This document shows positions 43,193 through 51,826 of a DNA stretch of 64,000 bases, in pieces. The DNA comes from Kofleriaceae bacterium (GTDB lineage: Bacteria > Myxococcota_A > Polyangia > Haliangiales > Haliangiaceae). The DNA is taken from contig JAGPCY010000010.1 in NCBI GenBank assembly GCA_018057825.1, forward strand, positions 153,712 through 217,711, read 5' to 3'. The position numbers and the translations under genes were made by a program. Every line of letters begins with the position of its first letter. Positions within the stretch are counted from its first letter, which is position 1. The notes under the pieces are model-generated. The model was not told the origin of the DNA. It did not search any database and was given only the letters and a program-made list of their open reading frames with translations.

Positions 43193-45166
43193 ATGTCCAC
43201 CGTCCGCCTACCCCTCATCCTCGGCGCGGCCCTCGCGTCCACCGCCTGCCTCGACGACACCACCACCGCGCCGGCCCCGTCGAGCTGCACCCTGCCCGCG
43301 CCCTACGAGGTCCTGTCGACCGGCCACATCGTCGCCGACGACATGATCGTCGGCTCCCTCGACGAGTTCCAGGCCGACTGCGCCGCCGGGCGCCGGTGGC
43401 GCGGCCTCGGCGATGGCGCACCCGGCACGCGCAGCATCGGCGTGCGCAGCGGCGCCTCGCGCTGGCCCGGCGGGCGGGTGCCGTATCGGATCGATCCGAC
43501 CCTGCCCGAAGCCGATCGCGTGACCGACGCGATCGCCCACTGGGAGCAGGAGACCGCCCTCGACTTCGTCCCCCGCACCGCCAACGACGCCGACTACGTG
43601 TACTTCACCAACGGCGACCGCTGCTCGTCGGACGTCGGTCGGGTCGGCGGTCGTCAGGACGTCTTGCTCACCACCGGCAAGTCTTACGAAGACATCGCAG
43701 CGATGGCGATCTCGCGCGCCGGCGACACCTTCACCTGGTACCGCGATGGCATGGTGTCGGCGGGCACCTCGACCGACCTCGACGCGGTCCGCGTCCAGTA
43801 CCCCTACGAGCTACCGACCGGCTACACCGCGTCGCAGATCGTCGGGATGGCGATCGGCAAAGACAACGGTCGGGTCTACACCTGGTTCGACGACGGCCGG
43901 CGCAGCGCCGGCACCAGCGCCGACCTCGACGCCTACCAGGGGCCGATCCGCTACTACCTACCGCCCGGCAAATCGGCGTCGCAGATCGTCGGGATCGACC
44001 TCGCCCTCGATGGCGACGTCTACACTTGGTACAGCGACGGTACCCGCTCGGTCGGCACCACCACCGACCTCGACGCGGTCGAAGGGCCGATCGGGTTCCT
44101 CCCGGCGGCCGGCCGCACCGTCGGCCAGCTCGTCGGTCTGGCGATCGCCCCGGCGGACGGCGACGTCTACGCCTGGTACAGCGACGGCACCCGCTCGATC
44201 GGCTCGAGCCTCGACCTCGACGCCGACGCCGGACCGATCGCCTACGACAAGCCCGGGAACTGCGACCTGCGCGCCGCCATCCACGAGATCGGCCACGCGG
44301 TCGGTCTCAAGCACGAGCAAGGCCGCAGCGACCGCGGCCTCCACGTCCGGGTGTTCCCGGACGAGATCCAGGTCGGCAAGAAAGACAACTTCGAGATCTA
44401 CAGCCAGCTCGTGTACCAGGACATCGGCGCCTACGACCTCGACTCGATCATGCACTACCCGTCGTACAACTTCACCGCCGACGGCTCGCCGACGCTCCTG
44501 GCCCTGGTCGACGAGGGCGAGTACGTGCCGCGGGCCGACGTCGCCGACCTGTCGATCTCGATGGCCGGCGAGGTCTACACCTGGTGGACCGACGGCACGG
44601 TGACCGCGGGCACCAGCACCGACCTCGAGCTACACCGGTCGCGCTACGACTACGTCCTCCCCGACGGCTACGGACCGACCGACCTGGTCGGCGTCGCGAT
44701 CTCCAAGAGCACCGGCGACACCTACGCGTTCTACCGCGACGGCACGCGCTCGATCGGCTCGACGTCGGATCTGGCCGCGCTGTCGGGCCCGGTGACCTTC
44801 GAGTATCCGTCGAACTACACCCCCGACGACATCATCGCGATCGATCTGGCGCCCAATGGCCGCGTCTACACCTGGTGGGACGACGGCAAGGTGTCGAGCG
44901 GCACCTCGACCGACCTGACCGCGTACACCGCACCGACCGCGTTCTACTACGCGCCGGGCAAGACCGCGACGGCGATCCTCGGCATCGCCATCTCGGTGGC
45001 TGGCGACACCTTCGTCTGGCACACCGGCGGCGACGTCAGCGCCGGCACGACGACCGACCACGACGCGGTGCGGCCCCTCGAGGACTTCCGGTCCCGCCTC
45101 GAGGTGATCGTCGAGGGCGAGGTCCTGAGCCCAGGCGACCTGGCCGCGATCGACTTCCTGTACTAG
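43193..45166 (+). CDS. Astacin (M12A) metallopeptidase lipoprotein interrupted by propeller-like repeats
   Basis: The ATG at 43193 follows GGAGG and gives 657 aa with a lipoprotein-type signal (ILGAALASTAC, Cys19). The astacin core is in two pieces: RVPYRIDPTLPEADRVTDAI to CSSDVGRVGGRQ (95-155) and CDLRAAIHEIGHAVGLKHEQ (357-376) with zinc His364, His368 and His374, Glu365, and the Met-turn SIMHYPSYNF (418-427). Between them, about residues 163-356, are four repeats of about 48 residues with TWYSDGTRSVGTTTDLDA. Four more follow the catalytic domain (448-630). The repeats look like beta-propeller blades. Secreted zinc endopeptidase activity is expected. Confidence 0.9.
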   Translation: MSTVRLPLILGAALASTACLDDTTTAPAPSSCTLPAPYEVLSTGHIVADDMIVGSLDEFQADCAAGRRWRGLGDGAPGTRSIGVRSGASRWPGGRVPYRIDPTLPEADRVTDAIAHWEQETALDFVPRTANDADYVYFTNGDRCSSDVGRVGGRQDVLLTTGKSYEDIAAMAISRAGDTFTWYRDGMVSAGTSTDLDAVRVQYPYELPTGYTASQIVGMAIGKDNGRVYTWFDDGRRSAGTSADLDAYQGPIRYYLPPGKSASQIVGIDLALDGDVYTWYSDGTRSVGTTTDLDAVEGPIGFLPAAGRTVGQLVGLAIAPADGDVYAWYSDGTRSIGSSLDLDADAGPIAYDKPGNCDLRAAIHEIGHAVGLKHEQGRSDRGLHVRVFPDEIQVGKKDNFEIYSQLVYQDIGAYDLDSIMHYPSYNFTADGSPTLLALVDEGEYVPRADVADLSISMAGEVYTWWTDGTVTAGTSTDLELHRSRYDYVLPDGYGPTDLVGVAISKSTGDTYAFYRDGTRSIGSTSDLAALSGPVTFEYPSNYTPDDIIAIDLAPNGRVYTWWDDGKVSSGTSTDLTAYTAPTAFYYAPGKTATAILGIAISVAGDTFVWHTGGDVSAGTTTDHDAVRPLEDFRSRLEVIVEGEVLSPGDLAAIDFLY

Positions 45167-45248
45167 CCGCGCGAGCCGCGCTGCGACAACCTGCGACCGG
45201 TCGATCGACGCTTCCCGCGCCGCGGGGCCCTGTGTACTGTCCGCGGCC

Positions 45249-47117
45249 ATGCGCACTCGCCTGATCGCCCTCGTGGCGCTGGCGCTCGCCCCGAGCGTCG
45301 TCGCCTGCAAGTCGAAGAAGAAGTCCGACGACCCCGGCCCTGGGACCGGGACCGCGGCCCAGCCGACGCCGCCGGCGCCCGACCCGTTGATCAAGGAGGC
45401 CGAGCAGTTCCTGGCCGAGGTCGACAAGGGTCTGCGCGAGGCGTGGACGGTGCGCGACACCGCCGACTGGGATCGCGCGACCAACATCACGCCCGAGAAC
45501 GAGGCCAAGGCCGCGGCCACCGCCGAGGCGGCGATGGCGTACCTGACCAAGAAGCTCGGCGAGGCCAAGAAGTACGCGGGCGTGGTCGACAAGCTGTCGC
45601 CCGAGGCCCGGCGGCAGTTTCACCTGCTGCGCCTGGCGGGCCAGACCGCGCCCGCCGATCCGGCCAAGGCCAAGCGCCTGACCGAGGTGACGACCGCGAT
45701 GGACGGCGCCTACGGCAAGAGCAAGGTGTGCGCGAAGCCCGGGAAGTGCCAGGACCTCGGCGAGCTGACCGGCATCCTGGCCAAGAGCCGCAAGCCGGCC
45801 GAGCTGCTCGCGGCCTGGCAGGGCTGGCACGACACCACTGGCCGCGCGGTGCGCCCGCTGTACGAGGAGTTCGTGCCGCTGGCCAACGAGGGCATGGCGG
45901 CCAACGGGTTCAAGGACGTGAGCCAGGCCTGGCTGTCGGCCTACGACATGCCGCCCGAGGCGGTCGTGACCACGGCCGACAAGCTGTGGTCTCAGGTCGA
46001 GCCGCTGTACAAAGATCTGCACTGCTACACCCGCCGTCGGCTGTCGAAGCACTACGGCGAGAAGGTCGTGCCGACCACCGGGCCGCTGCCGGCGCACCTG
46101 CTCGGCAACATGTGGGCGCAGGACTGGAGCAACGTCTACGATCTCCTCGAGCCCCACGCCGGCAAGGCGTCGCCCGACGTGTCGAAGCCGCTGGTCGACC
46201 AGGGCTACGACGCCCTCAAGATGACCAAGCTGGCCGAGTCGTTCTTCACCTCCCTCGGCATGCCGGCCCTGCCCGCGACCTTCTGGGAGCGGTCGATGTT
46301 CGTGCAGCCCGAGGGCCGCGAGGTGCAGTGCCACGCCAGCGCCTGGGACCCGACCTACTCGGGCGACGTGCGCATCAAGATGTGCACCAAGGTCAACCAG
46401 GAGGACCTGATCACGCTGCACCACGAGCTGGGTCACGACTACTACTTCCTGGCCTACTACCAGCTCCCGATCCTGTTCCAGAACGGCGCCAACGACGGCT
46501 TCCACGAGGCCATCGGCGACACCGTCGCCCTGTCGATCACCCCGAGCTACTTGAAGCAGGTCGGCCTGCTCAAGGACGTCGCCGTCGACGAGCAGGCGGT
46601 GATCAACCAGCAGATGTTCGTGGCCCTCGACAAGATCGCGTTCCTGCCCTTCGGCCTGGTGGTCGACAAGTGGCGGTGGGAGGCGTTCTCGGGCGCGGTC
46701 GCGCCGGCGCAGTGGAACGCGCGGTGGTGGGAGCTGCGCAAGCAGTACCAGGGCATCGCCCCGGCGGTGCCGCGCGCCGACACCGACTTCGACCCCGGCG
46801 CCAAGTACCATGTGCCGTCGAACACGCCGTACCTCCGCTACTTCCTGTCGACGATCTTGCAGTTCCAGTTCCACCGCGCGCTGTGCAAGGTGTCGGGCTG
46901 GACCGGCCCGCTCCACGAGTGCTCGATCTACAACAACAAGGAGGCCGGGCAGCGGTTCTGGAAGATGCTGTCGCTCGGCGCGAGCAAGCCCTGGCCCGAC
47001 GCCCTCGAGGCGGTGACCGGCGATCGCGATATCGACGCCAGCGCGATCCTCGACTACTTCGCGCCGCTCCACGCCTGGCTCAAGCAGCAGAACGAAGGCC
47101 AGACCTGCGGCTGGTGA
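45249..47117 (+). CDS. M2-family peptidyl-dipeptidase A (ACE-like) lipoprotein
   Basis: The ATG at 45249 gives 622 aa with a lipoprotein signal ending LAPSVVAC (Cys20). Residues 55-620 are an all-helical M2 peptidase like bacterial ACE homologues: zinc motif HHELGH (His392, Glu393, His396) and third ligand Glu420 in NDGFHEAIGD. Full domain length matches single-domain ACE. It removes dipeptides from peptide C-termini outside the cytoplasm. Together with the astacin, the M1 aminopeptidase and the POT transporter it fits extracellular protein feeding. A lysine-rich linker (SKKKSDD) follows the lipid-attached Cys. Confidence 0.93.
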   Translation: MRTRLIALVALALAPSVVACKSKKKSDDPGPGTGTAAQPTPPAPDPLIKEAEQFLAEVDKGLREAWTVRDTADWDRATNITPENEAKAAATAEAAMAYLTKKLGEAKKYAGVVDKLSPEARRQFHLLRLAGQTAPADPAKAKRLTEVTTAMDGAYGKSKVCAKPGKCQDLGELTGILAKSRKPAELLAAWQGWHDTTGRAVRPLYEEFVPLANEGMAANGFKDVSQAWLSAYDMPPEAVVTTADKLWSQVEPLYKDLHCYTRRRLSKHYGEKVVPTTGPLPAHLLGNMWAQDWSNVYDLLEPHAGKASPDVSKPLVDQGYDALKMTKLAESFFTSLGMPALPATFWERSMFVQPEGREVQCHASAWDPTYSGDVRIKMCTKVNQEDLITLHHELGHDYYFLAYYQLPILFQNGANDGFHEAIGDTVALSITPSYLKQVGLLKDVAVDEQAVINQQMFVALDKIAFLPFGLVVDKWRWEAFSGAVAPAQWNARWWELRKQYQGIAPAVPRADTDFDPGAKYHVPSNTPYLRYFLSTILQFQFHRALCKVSGWTGPLHECSIYNNKEAGQRFWKMLSLGASKPWPDALEAVTGDRDIDASAILDYFAPLHAWLKQQNEGQTCGW

Positions 47118-47181
47118 GCGGCGGGTGAGCGGCGGCCGGCGGGTGAGCGACGGCCGGCGGGTGAGCGGCGGCCGGCGGGCC
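47118..47181. repeat. 18-bp tandem repeat in a convergent gap
   Basis: Three copies of about GGCGGGTGAGCGGCGGCC, with one A-for-G change in the middle copy, plus a partial fourth fill the space between the M2 peptidase stop and the stop of the next minus-strand gene. It may act at transcript ends; no hairpin with a U tract is seen. Confidence 0.75.
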
Positions 47182-47183
47182 GG

Positions 47184-47483
47184 TCAGTCGACGGCGATCG
47201 CCGGGACGCGCTCGAGGGGGACGATCTCGACGGTGTAGGCGCGCCCGGCGGCGGCCGGCGGCGGCGGCTGGGCGAAGCGCGGCGCGGGTTCGCCGCGGCG
47301 GACCACATAGTCGCCGTGATGCTCGAGCTGGCAGGCGTGGCGGAGCTGGCCCGGGGCGGGGCCGGCGGGCCGCGCGGCGTTGGGGGCGATCAACACCGCC
47401 AGGGCACCCACAGCGGCGACCACGAGCGCGGCGGAGAAGCGGCGGCGGAACCCGACGGGGAGGACGTGGGCGGGCGGGTGCAT
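47184..47483 (-). CDS. Small membrane-anchored hypothetical protein, 99 aa
   Basis: The ATG at 47483 gives 99 aa with one N-terminal membrane segment after a basic stretch (FRRRFSAALVVAAVGALAVLIA). The rest is Pro/Ala-rich (RFAQPPPPAAAGRAYTVEIVPLERVP) and outside the membrane if standard topology holds. It lies 47 bp after the upstream lipoprotein gene on the same strand. No family recognised. Confidence 0.5.
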   Translation of the reverse strand: MHPPAHVLPVGFRRRFSAALVVAAVGALAVLIAPNAARPAGPAPGQLRHACQLEHHGDYVVRRGEPAPRFAQPPPPAAAGRAYTVEIVPLERVPAIAVD

Positions 47484-47530
47484 GACAGAGGGACCCCGGC
47501 GCCGGGGCGGGCCTTGGGTCGGCCCCGCGA

Positions 47531-48454
47531 TCACGGGCAGGGCAAGGACGCCAGGGTCTGCAGCATCGCCTGTTCGGCCTGCTGGCAGGTCGCGGCGACC
47601 TGGGCTGGGACGACCTGGGCCTGGGTCATCGCCAGGAAGGAGCTGCTCGCCGCGTGGAGCCCGTTGCGCAGGGCGGCCCGCGCGTCGTCGGGCAGCGAGC
47701 TGCACTGCGCCATGCGCTGGAGCGCCCGCAGGTAGGCGTCGCACGCGGGGACCCCGGTCGGCGGCACGTACAACTGGAACGCGCGGCCGGGGTCGAGCTG
47801 CGTCGGCCGCGCGGCCGGGGTGCACAGATCGTTGGTCGGCGGGCGCACGCCGAACTGCAGCTCGCCGACGACGATCGCGACCCGATCGTGGTCGCCGGGG
47901 CAGCGCGCGACGGGGTAGACGCCCAGGCCACGGCAGCCGACCGCCAGGAGATCGGCGGGCTTGCCGGGCCGGAGCTTGCCGCGGGGGATCGCGCACAGCC
48001 GGGCGTAGCGCCGCGCCGCGGCCGCGTCGTCGACGACGAGCGTGCGCTGGGCAAAGGTCCAGGTGGTCTCCCAGGCCCCATCGCCGGTCGCCGCGCCCAC
48101 CGCGAAGGGACCGTGGGTCCGCAGCGCCGCCTCGTGCTGGAGACACCCTGCGTCGGAGAAGGCGTCGACGGTGAGGGTGAGGCTCGTGGCCGTGCCGGCG
48201 ATGGTGAGCTGGAGCGAGGTGCCCGCGTCGACGCCGGGCAGACACGCGCTCCGCCAGGCGCCGGTGAGCTCGGGAGCGACCGGCGGTGAGGGCGCGGGCT
48301 CCTCGACTCGCTGATACTCGACCTCCTCGACGAGGTCGGCCGGCGCCGCTGGGACGTGATCGGCCGGTGGGCGGTTGGCCAGGGGTTCCGCGGGCGGCGA
48401 CGGCGCCGACGAGCGGCACGCGATCAGGGCGACCAGGACGAGGGGCGCGCGCAC
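47531..48454 (-). CDS. Cys-containing lipoprotein, 307 aa
   Basis: GTG at 48454 starts a short lipoprotein signal (RAPLVLVALIAC, Cys13). A Pro/Ala-rich linker (14-60) leads to a beta-rich domain (TSLQLTIAGTATSLTLTVDAF) and a helical C-terminus with several Cys (CDAYLRALQRMAQCSS, ATCQQAEQAMLQTL, LPCP). The Cys spacing suggests disulfides in the periplasm. It starts 42 bp downstream of tyrS on the same strand. Function unknown. Confidence 0.65.
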   Translation of the reverse strand: MRAPLVLVALIACRSSAPSPPAEPLANRPPADHVPAAPADLVEEVEYQRVEEPAPSPPVAPELTGAWRSACLPGVDAGTSLQLTIAGTATSLTLTVDAFSDAGCLQHEAALRTHGPFAVGAATGDGAWETTWTFAQRTLVVDDAAAARRYARLCAIPRGKLRPGKPADLLAVGCRGLGVYPVARCPGDHDRVAIVVGELQFGVRPPTNDLCTPAARPTQLDPGRAFQLYVPPTGVPACDAYLRALQRMAQCSSLPDDARAALRNGLHAASSSFLAMTQAQVVPAQVAATCQQAEQAMLQTLASLPCP

Positions 48455-48495
48455 CCGGGGGAAGATAGCTTGTCCGGCTCCCGGACGCCCGAGCG

Positions 48496-49782
48496 TCACG
48501 CGATGTGGATGAGCCGGTAGTTCTTCTTGCCGCTGCGCAGGAAGATGTACGACTCGGTGCCCAGGGCGCTGAGATCGAGCTTGCGATCGACCGCGGCCTC
48601 GCGCTGGTTGTTGACGTACACGCCGCCCTGGCTGATCAAGCGGCGGGCCTCGCCCTTGGACGCGACCAGCTCGGCGCGGACCAGGAGGTCGACGAGGGGC
48701 AGGCCGGCGTCCAGCTCGGCGCGGGTGATCGCGGTGGTGCCGACGACGCTGCCGAGCGGGGCCAGGTCGGCGTCCTTGGCGTCGACCAGCGAGCCGCCGA
48801 ACATGATCGCGGTGGCGTTCTCGGCGGCGCGCAGCCCGGCGTCGCCGTGGATCCACCGGGTCAGATCGCGGGCCAGCTCGCGCTGGACGTGGCGCTTGCT
48901 GCGATCGGCCTCGTGCTCGGCGATGATCGGCTCGAGCTCGGCCAGCGCGCGGAACGAGAACTTGCGCAGCATCGACGGCGCGACCGCGTCGTCGACGTTC
49001 ACCAGATACTGGTACATCGCGTAGGACGTGGTCAGCGCCGGGTCGAGCCACACCCGCTCGCCGGTCGAGGTCTTGCCCATCTTCTGGCCACTGCCGTCGA
49101 GGAGCAGCGGCGCGGTCAGGCCGTAGAGCTGAGGCGCGCCGAGGCGCCGCGCCAGCTCGCAGCCGGCGGTGATGTTGCCCCACTGATCGGAGCCGCCGAC
49201 CTGGAGCCGGCAGCCGTGATCGCGGGCCAGGACCACGAAGTCCCAGGCCTGCAGCAGCATGTAGCTGAACTCGGTGTACGACAGGCCGCTGTCGCGATCC
49301 TCGAGGCGCGAGCGCACCGAGTCCTTGGCCAGCATGTAGTTGATCGTGACGTGCTTGCCGACGTCGCGCAGGAAGTCGAGGAACGACACGCCGGCGAACC
49401 AGTCGGCGTTGTTGACCAGGACCGCGCCGGCCGCGCCAGCGTCGAAGTCGAGGAGGCGCCCGAGCTGAGCGCGGATGCCAGCGACGTTGGCGGCCAGGGT
49501 GTCGCGGTCGAGGAGGTTGCGCTCGGTCGAGCGCCCCGACGGATCGCCGATCATCCCGGTCGCGCCGCCGACCACCGCGATCGGTCGGTGACCGGCGAGC
49601 TGGAGGCGCCGCTGGATCACGATCGGGATCAGATGGCCGATGTGCAGGCTGGTCGCCGTCGGATCGTGGCCGGCGTAGTGCGGGACGTTGCCGGCGGCGA
49701 AGGCGGCGCCGAGCTCGGCGCGGTTGGTGACGTCGGCGATCAGACCGCGCGCCTCGAGATCGGACAGGATGTCGGCCGTCAT
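48496..49782 (-). CDS. tyrS: Tyrosyl-tRNA synthetase (TyrRS type 1)
   Basis: The ATG at 49782 gives 428 aa, normal for bacterial TyrRS. The class I signature HIGH is at residues 47-50 in DPTATSLHIGHL, and the KMSKS loop reads KMGKT in GSGQKMGKTSTGE. QVGGSDQWGNITAG is the strongly conserved tyrosine/ATP-site stretch. The C-terminus has an S4-like RNA-binding module (VASKGEARRLISQGGVYVNN). It charges tRNA-Tyr with tyrosine in the cytoplasm. No T-box or other leader is visible upstream. Confidence 0.96.
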   Translation of the reverse strand: MTADILSDLEARGLIADVTNRAELGAAFAAGNVPHYAGHDPTATSLHIGHLIPIVIQRRLQLAGHRPIAVVGGATGMIGDPSGRSTERNLLDRDTLAANVAGIRAQLGRLLDFDAGAAGAVLVNNADWFAGVSFLDFLRDVGKHVTINYMLAKDSVRSRLEDRDSGLSYTEFSYMLLQAWDFVVLARDHGCRLQVGGSDQWGNITAGCELARRLGAPQLYGLTAPLLLDGSGQKMGKTSTGERVWLDPALTTSYAMYQYLVNVDDAVAPSMLRKFSFRALAELEPIIAEHEADRSKRHVQRELARDLTRWIHGDAGLRAAENATAIMFGGSLVDAKDADLAPLGSVVGTTAITRAELDAGLPLVDLLVRAELVASKGEARRLISQGGVYVNNQREAAVDRKLDLSALGTESYIFLRSGKKNYRLIHIA

Positions 49783-49850
49783 GGCGGCGGCAGGGTACGT
49801 GCGCCGGGGCGGCGGCGCAAACCGGCGCGCCGACGCGGTCCGCGGCGCAG

Positions 49851-51701
49851 TCAGCCGCGGCGGGCCCGGGCCACCAGCGCGGACCAGGCGGCGGCGCTGG
49901 TGTCGGGGTCGGGATCGTCGACGGCGGCGCGGATCGCCGCCCACGCCGGATCGTCGACCGGCAGGACCGCCCCGGCGGCGGCCAGGGCCCAGGGACGGGT
50001 CGGCGCGTCGGGCGCCAGGTGCGGCGCCAGGGCGGCGCCGGCCCGCGGGGTCCGGGTCGAGAGGTCGGCGAGGGTGAGGAGGATCGGCGGGGCAGCGTCG
50101 GGATCGTCGGCCAGGGCCGCCCACAGCGGCTCGAGGCGCTCGGGCGCGCCGCCCGACAGCCGGGCCACCAACGCCAGGACCAGCAAGCGCCCGGGCGGAT
50201 CGTCGACGGTGGCGTCGACCAGCGCCCGGGTCAGCTCGTCGAGGAGCGCGGCCGGCGCGACGAAGGCCGGGGCCGGCTCCGGAGCCCGCGGCAGGGCCAG
50301 CGCCAGGATCGGCGCGACCGCCGGGATGCCGTCGACCAGCGCGGTGGCCCGGGCCAGGCCGCGCACCGACGACCACAACGCGGCGCCCAGGGCGACCACC
50401 AGCGGCGAGGACGCGAGGTCGTCGTCGGCCATCAGGCGATCGATCAGCGCCACCGCCAGCTCGCCGAGGGTCTGGGTGTCGAGGGCGCCGGTGGCCGCGG
50501 CGACGGCAGCCTGTCGGGTCAGGTCGGGATCGTCGGGCCGCCGGGTCCGGACCCGATCGCGCAGGCCGAGGTCGACCAGCGCCAGGGCGGCGGCCGCCGC
50601 GACCTCGGGGACGTCGTCGTCGAGGGCGGCCATGACCGGGTCGACCGCGCCGATCGCGACCAGGGCCCGGACCGCGCCGACCCGAAGCGCCGGCGCGGGA
50701 TCGCGGGCCAGGGCGACCAGCGCGGGCGCGGCGTCGTCGAGGGGGAGCTGGCCGGCCAGGTCGAGGGCGGCGGCCCGGGCCTCCGGGTCGCCGGTGGCCA
50801 TCGCCTCGACGAGGGTGGCCAGGGGCGCGGCGTTGCCGGCGGCGACCAGCCCGTCGAAGTAGGTCGGCGGCAGCGGGCCCTCCCAGGCCGCCTCGACCGC
50901 GGCGTGCCACGCGAGGTAGGCGTCGGGCGCGTGGGGCGCCGCCGCGCCCAGCCCGCCGACGGCGAGGTGGGCCTGGGTCCACGGCGCCGGGTCCGGCTGT
51001 TCGGGATCGCCCTCGGCGAGGGCGGCGCGCGCGGTGGCGAGCCCCGCCTCGAGGGCGGCGCGGGCGGCCTCCCCGGCCGGGGTCGCGGACCGGCCGATCG
51101 CCCCGAGCACGCTCGCCACCGCGTGTTGCCGCGGCGGTGGCCCGCCGACGGCGAAGGCGGCCGCCAGCTCGCCGACGAGCGCCGCGGCGATCGGGCGATC
51201 GTGGAGGTGCGGCGCCCAGGCCAGCGCGCGACCGGCCTGGGTGAGCGCCAGCCCGAGGAGGGCTTCGTCCGGGCCGGGCGCTCGCAGCGCGGCCAACGCC
51301 GCGGCGCCGTCGTCGTCGGAGAGGCGGGCGACCACCGCCGCGATCAGGGCGTCGGCGCGCGGCGACCACCGGGCCGCCAGGAGTTCGGGCGTCAGGCCCG
51401 GCGTCGCGGCGGCGGCGATCACCGCGGCCACCTCGTCGGCGACCGGGGCGGCGCCGCCCGGCCCCCACGGCCGCACCAGCGGGCTGGCCGCGACCCAGGC
51501 CGCGGTCGGCTCGTCGTCGATGACGAGGGCTCGGCCCTGGGGATCGAGGAGGTAGCGGGTGAACCGCGCGGCGACCTCGTCGCGGCCCAGGGGCGCTACC
51601 GCCGCCGACCCGGCCAGGGCGTCGGCCAGCTCGGTCAGCCCGCCGTCGGGCGCCAGGCGCGCGGCCCGCCACACCGCGACCCGGGACGTCTGCATCGTCA
51701 T
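49851..51701 (-). CDS. HEAT/armadillo-type repeat protein
   Basis: The ATG at 51701 gives 616 aa (ATG at 51695 also possible). Almost the whole chain is Ala/Leu-rich helical hairpins typical of HEAT repeats, for example DPEARAAALDLAGQLPLDDAAPALVAL and DPAPALRVGAVRALVAIGAVDPVMAAL. No signal peptide or catalytic motif is seen. Such proteins are scaffolds. It is divergent from the gene at 51827, with which it may work. Extreme Ala content is partly due to the high GC. Confidence 0.75.
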   Translation of the reverse strand: MTMQTSRVAVWRAARLAPDGGLTELADALAGSAAVAPLGRDEVAARFTRYLLDPQGRALVIDDEPTAAWVAASPLVRPWGPGGAAPVADEVAAVIAAAATPGLTPELLAARWSPRADALIAAVVARLSDDDGAAALAALRAPGPDEALLGLALTQAGRALAWAPHLHDRPIAAALVGELAAAFAVGGPPPRQHAVASVLGAIGRSATPAGEAARAALEAGLATARAALAEGDPEQPDPAPWTQAHLAVGGLGAAAPHAPDAYLAWHAAVEAAWEGPLPPTYFDGLVAAGNAAPLATLVEAMATGDPEARAAALDLAGQLPLDDAAPALVALARDPAPALRVGAVRALVAIGAVDPVMAALDDDVPEVAAAAALALVDLGLRDRVRTRRPDDPDLTRQAAVAAATGALDTQTLGELAVALIDRLMADDDLASSPLVVALGAALWSSVRGLARATALVDGIPAVAPILALALPRAPEPAPAFVAPAALLDELTRALVDATVDDPPGRLLVLALVARLSGGAPERLEPLWAALADDPDAAPPILLTLADLSTRTPRAGAALAPHLAPDAPTRPWALAAAGAVLPVDDPAWAAIRAAVDDPDPDTSAAAWSALVARARRG

Positions 51702-51826
51702 CGCCCGGGCTCGCGCGCGGTGGCCACGGCGCGATCATCGGGGGCGCGGCGCGGCGGCGCAACCACCGTCGCGCAATTCCCGGCGCGCCGGCCACCGGCC
51801 TCGCGGGTTCTCGCTACCATCGCGCC

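Noticed and set aside
45036..47072. 678-codon minus-strand frame over the M2 peptidase gene
   Set aside because: Shadow of an intact M2 peptidase with zinc motif and signal peptide on the plus strand.
47531..49183. Long minus-strand frame joining tyrS region with the lipoprotein
   Set aside because: The part upstream of 48454 is antisense-frame filler within tyrS; the lipoprotein signal fixes the start.
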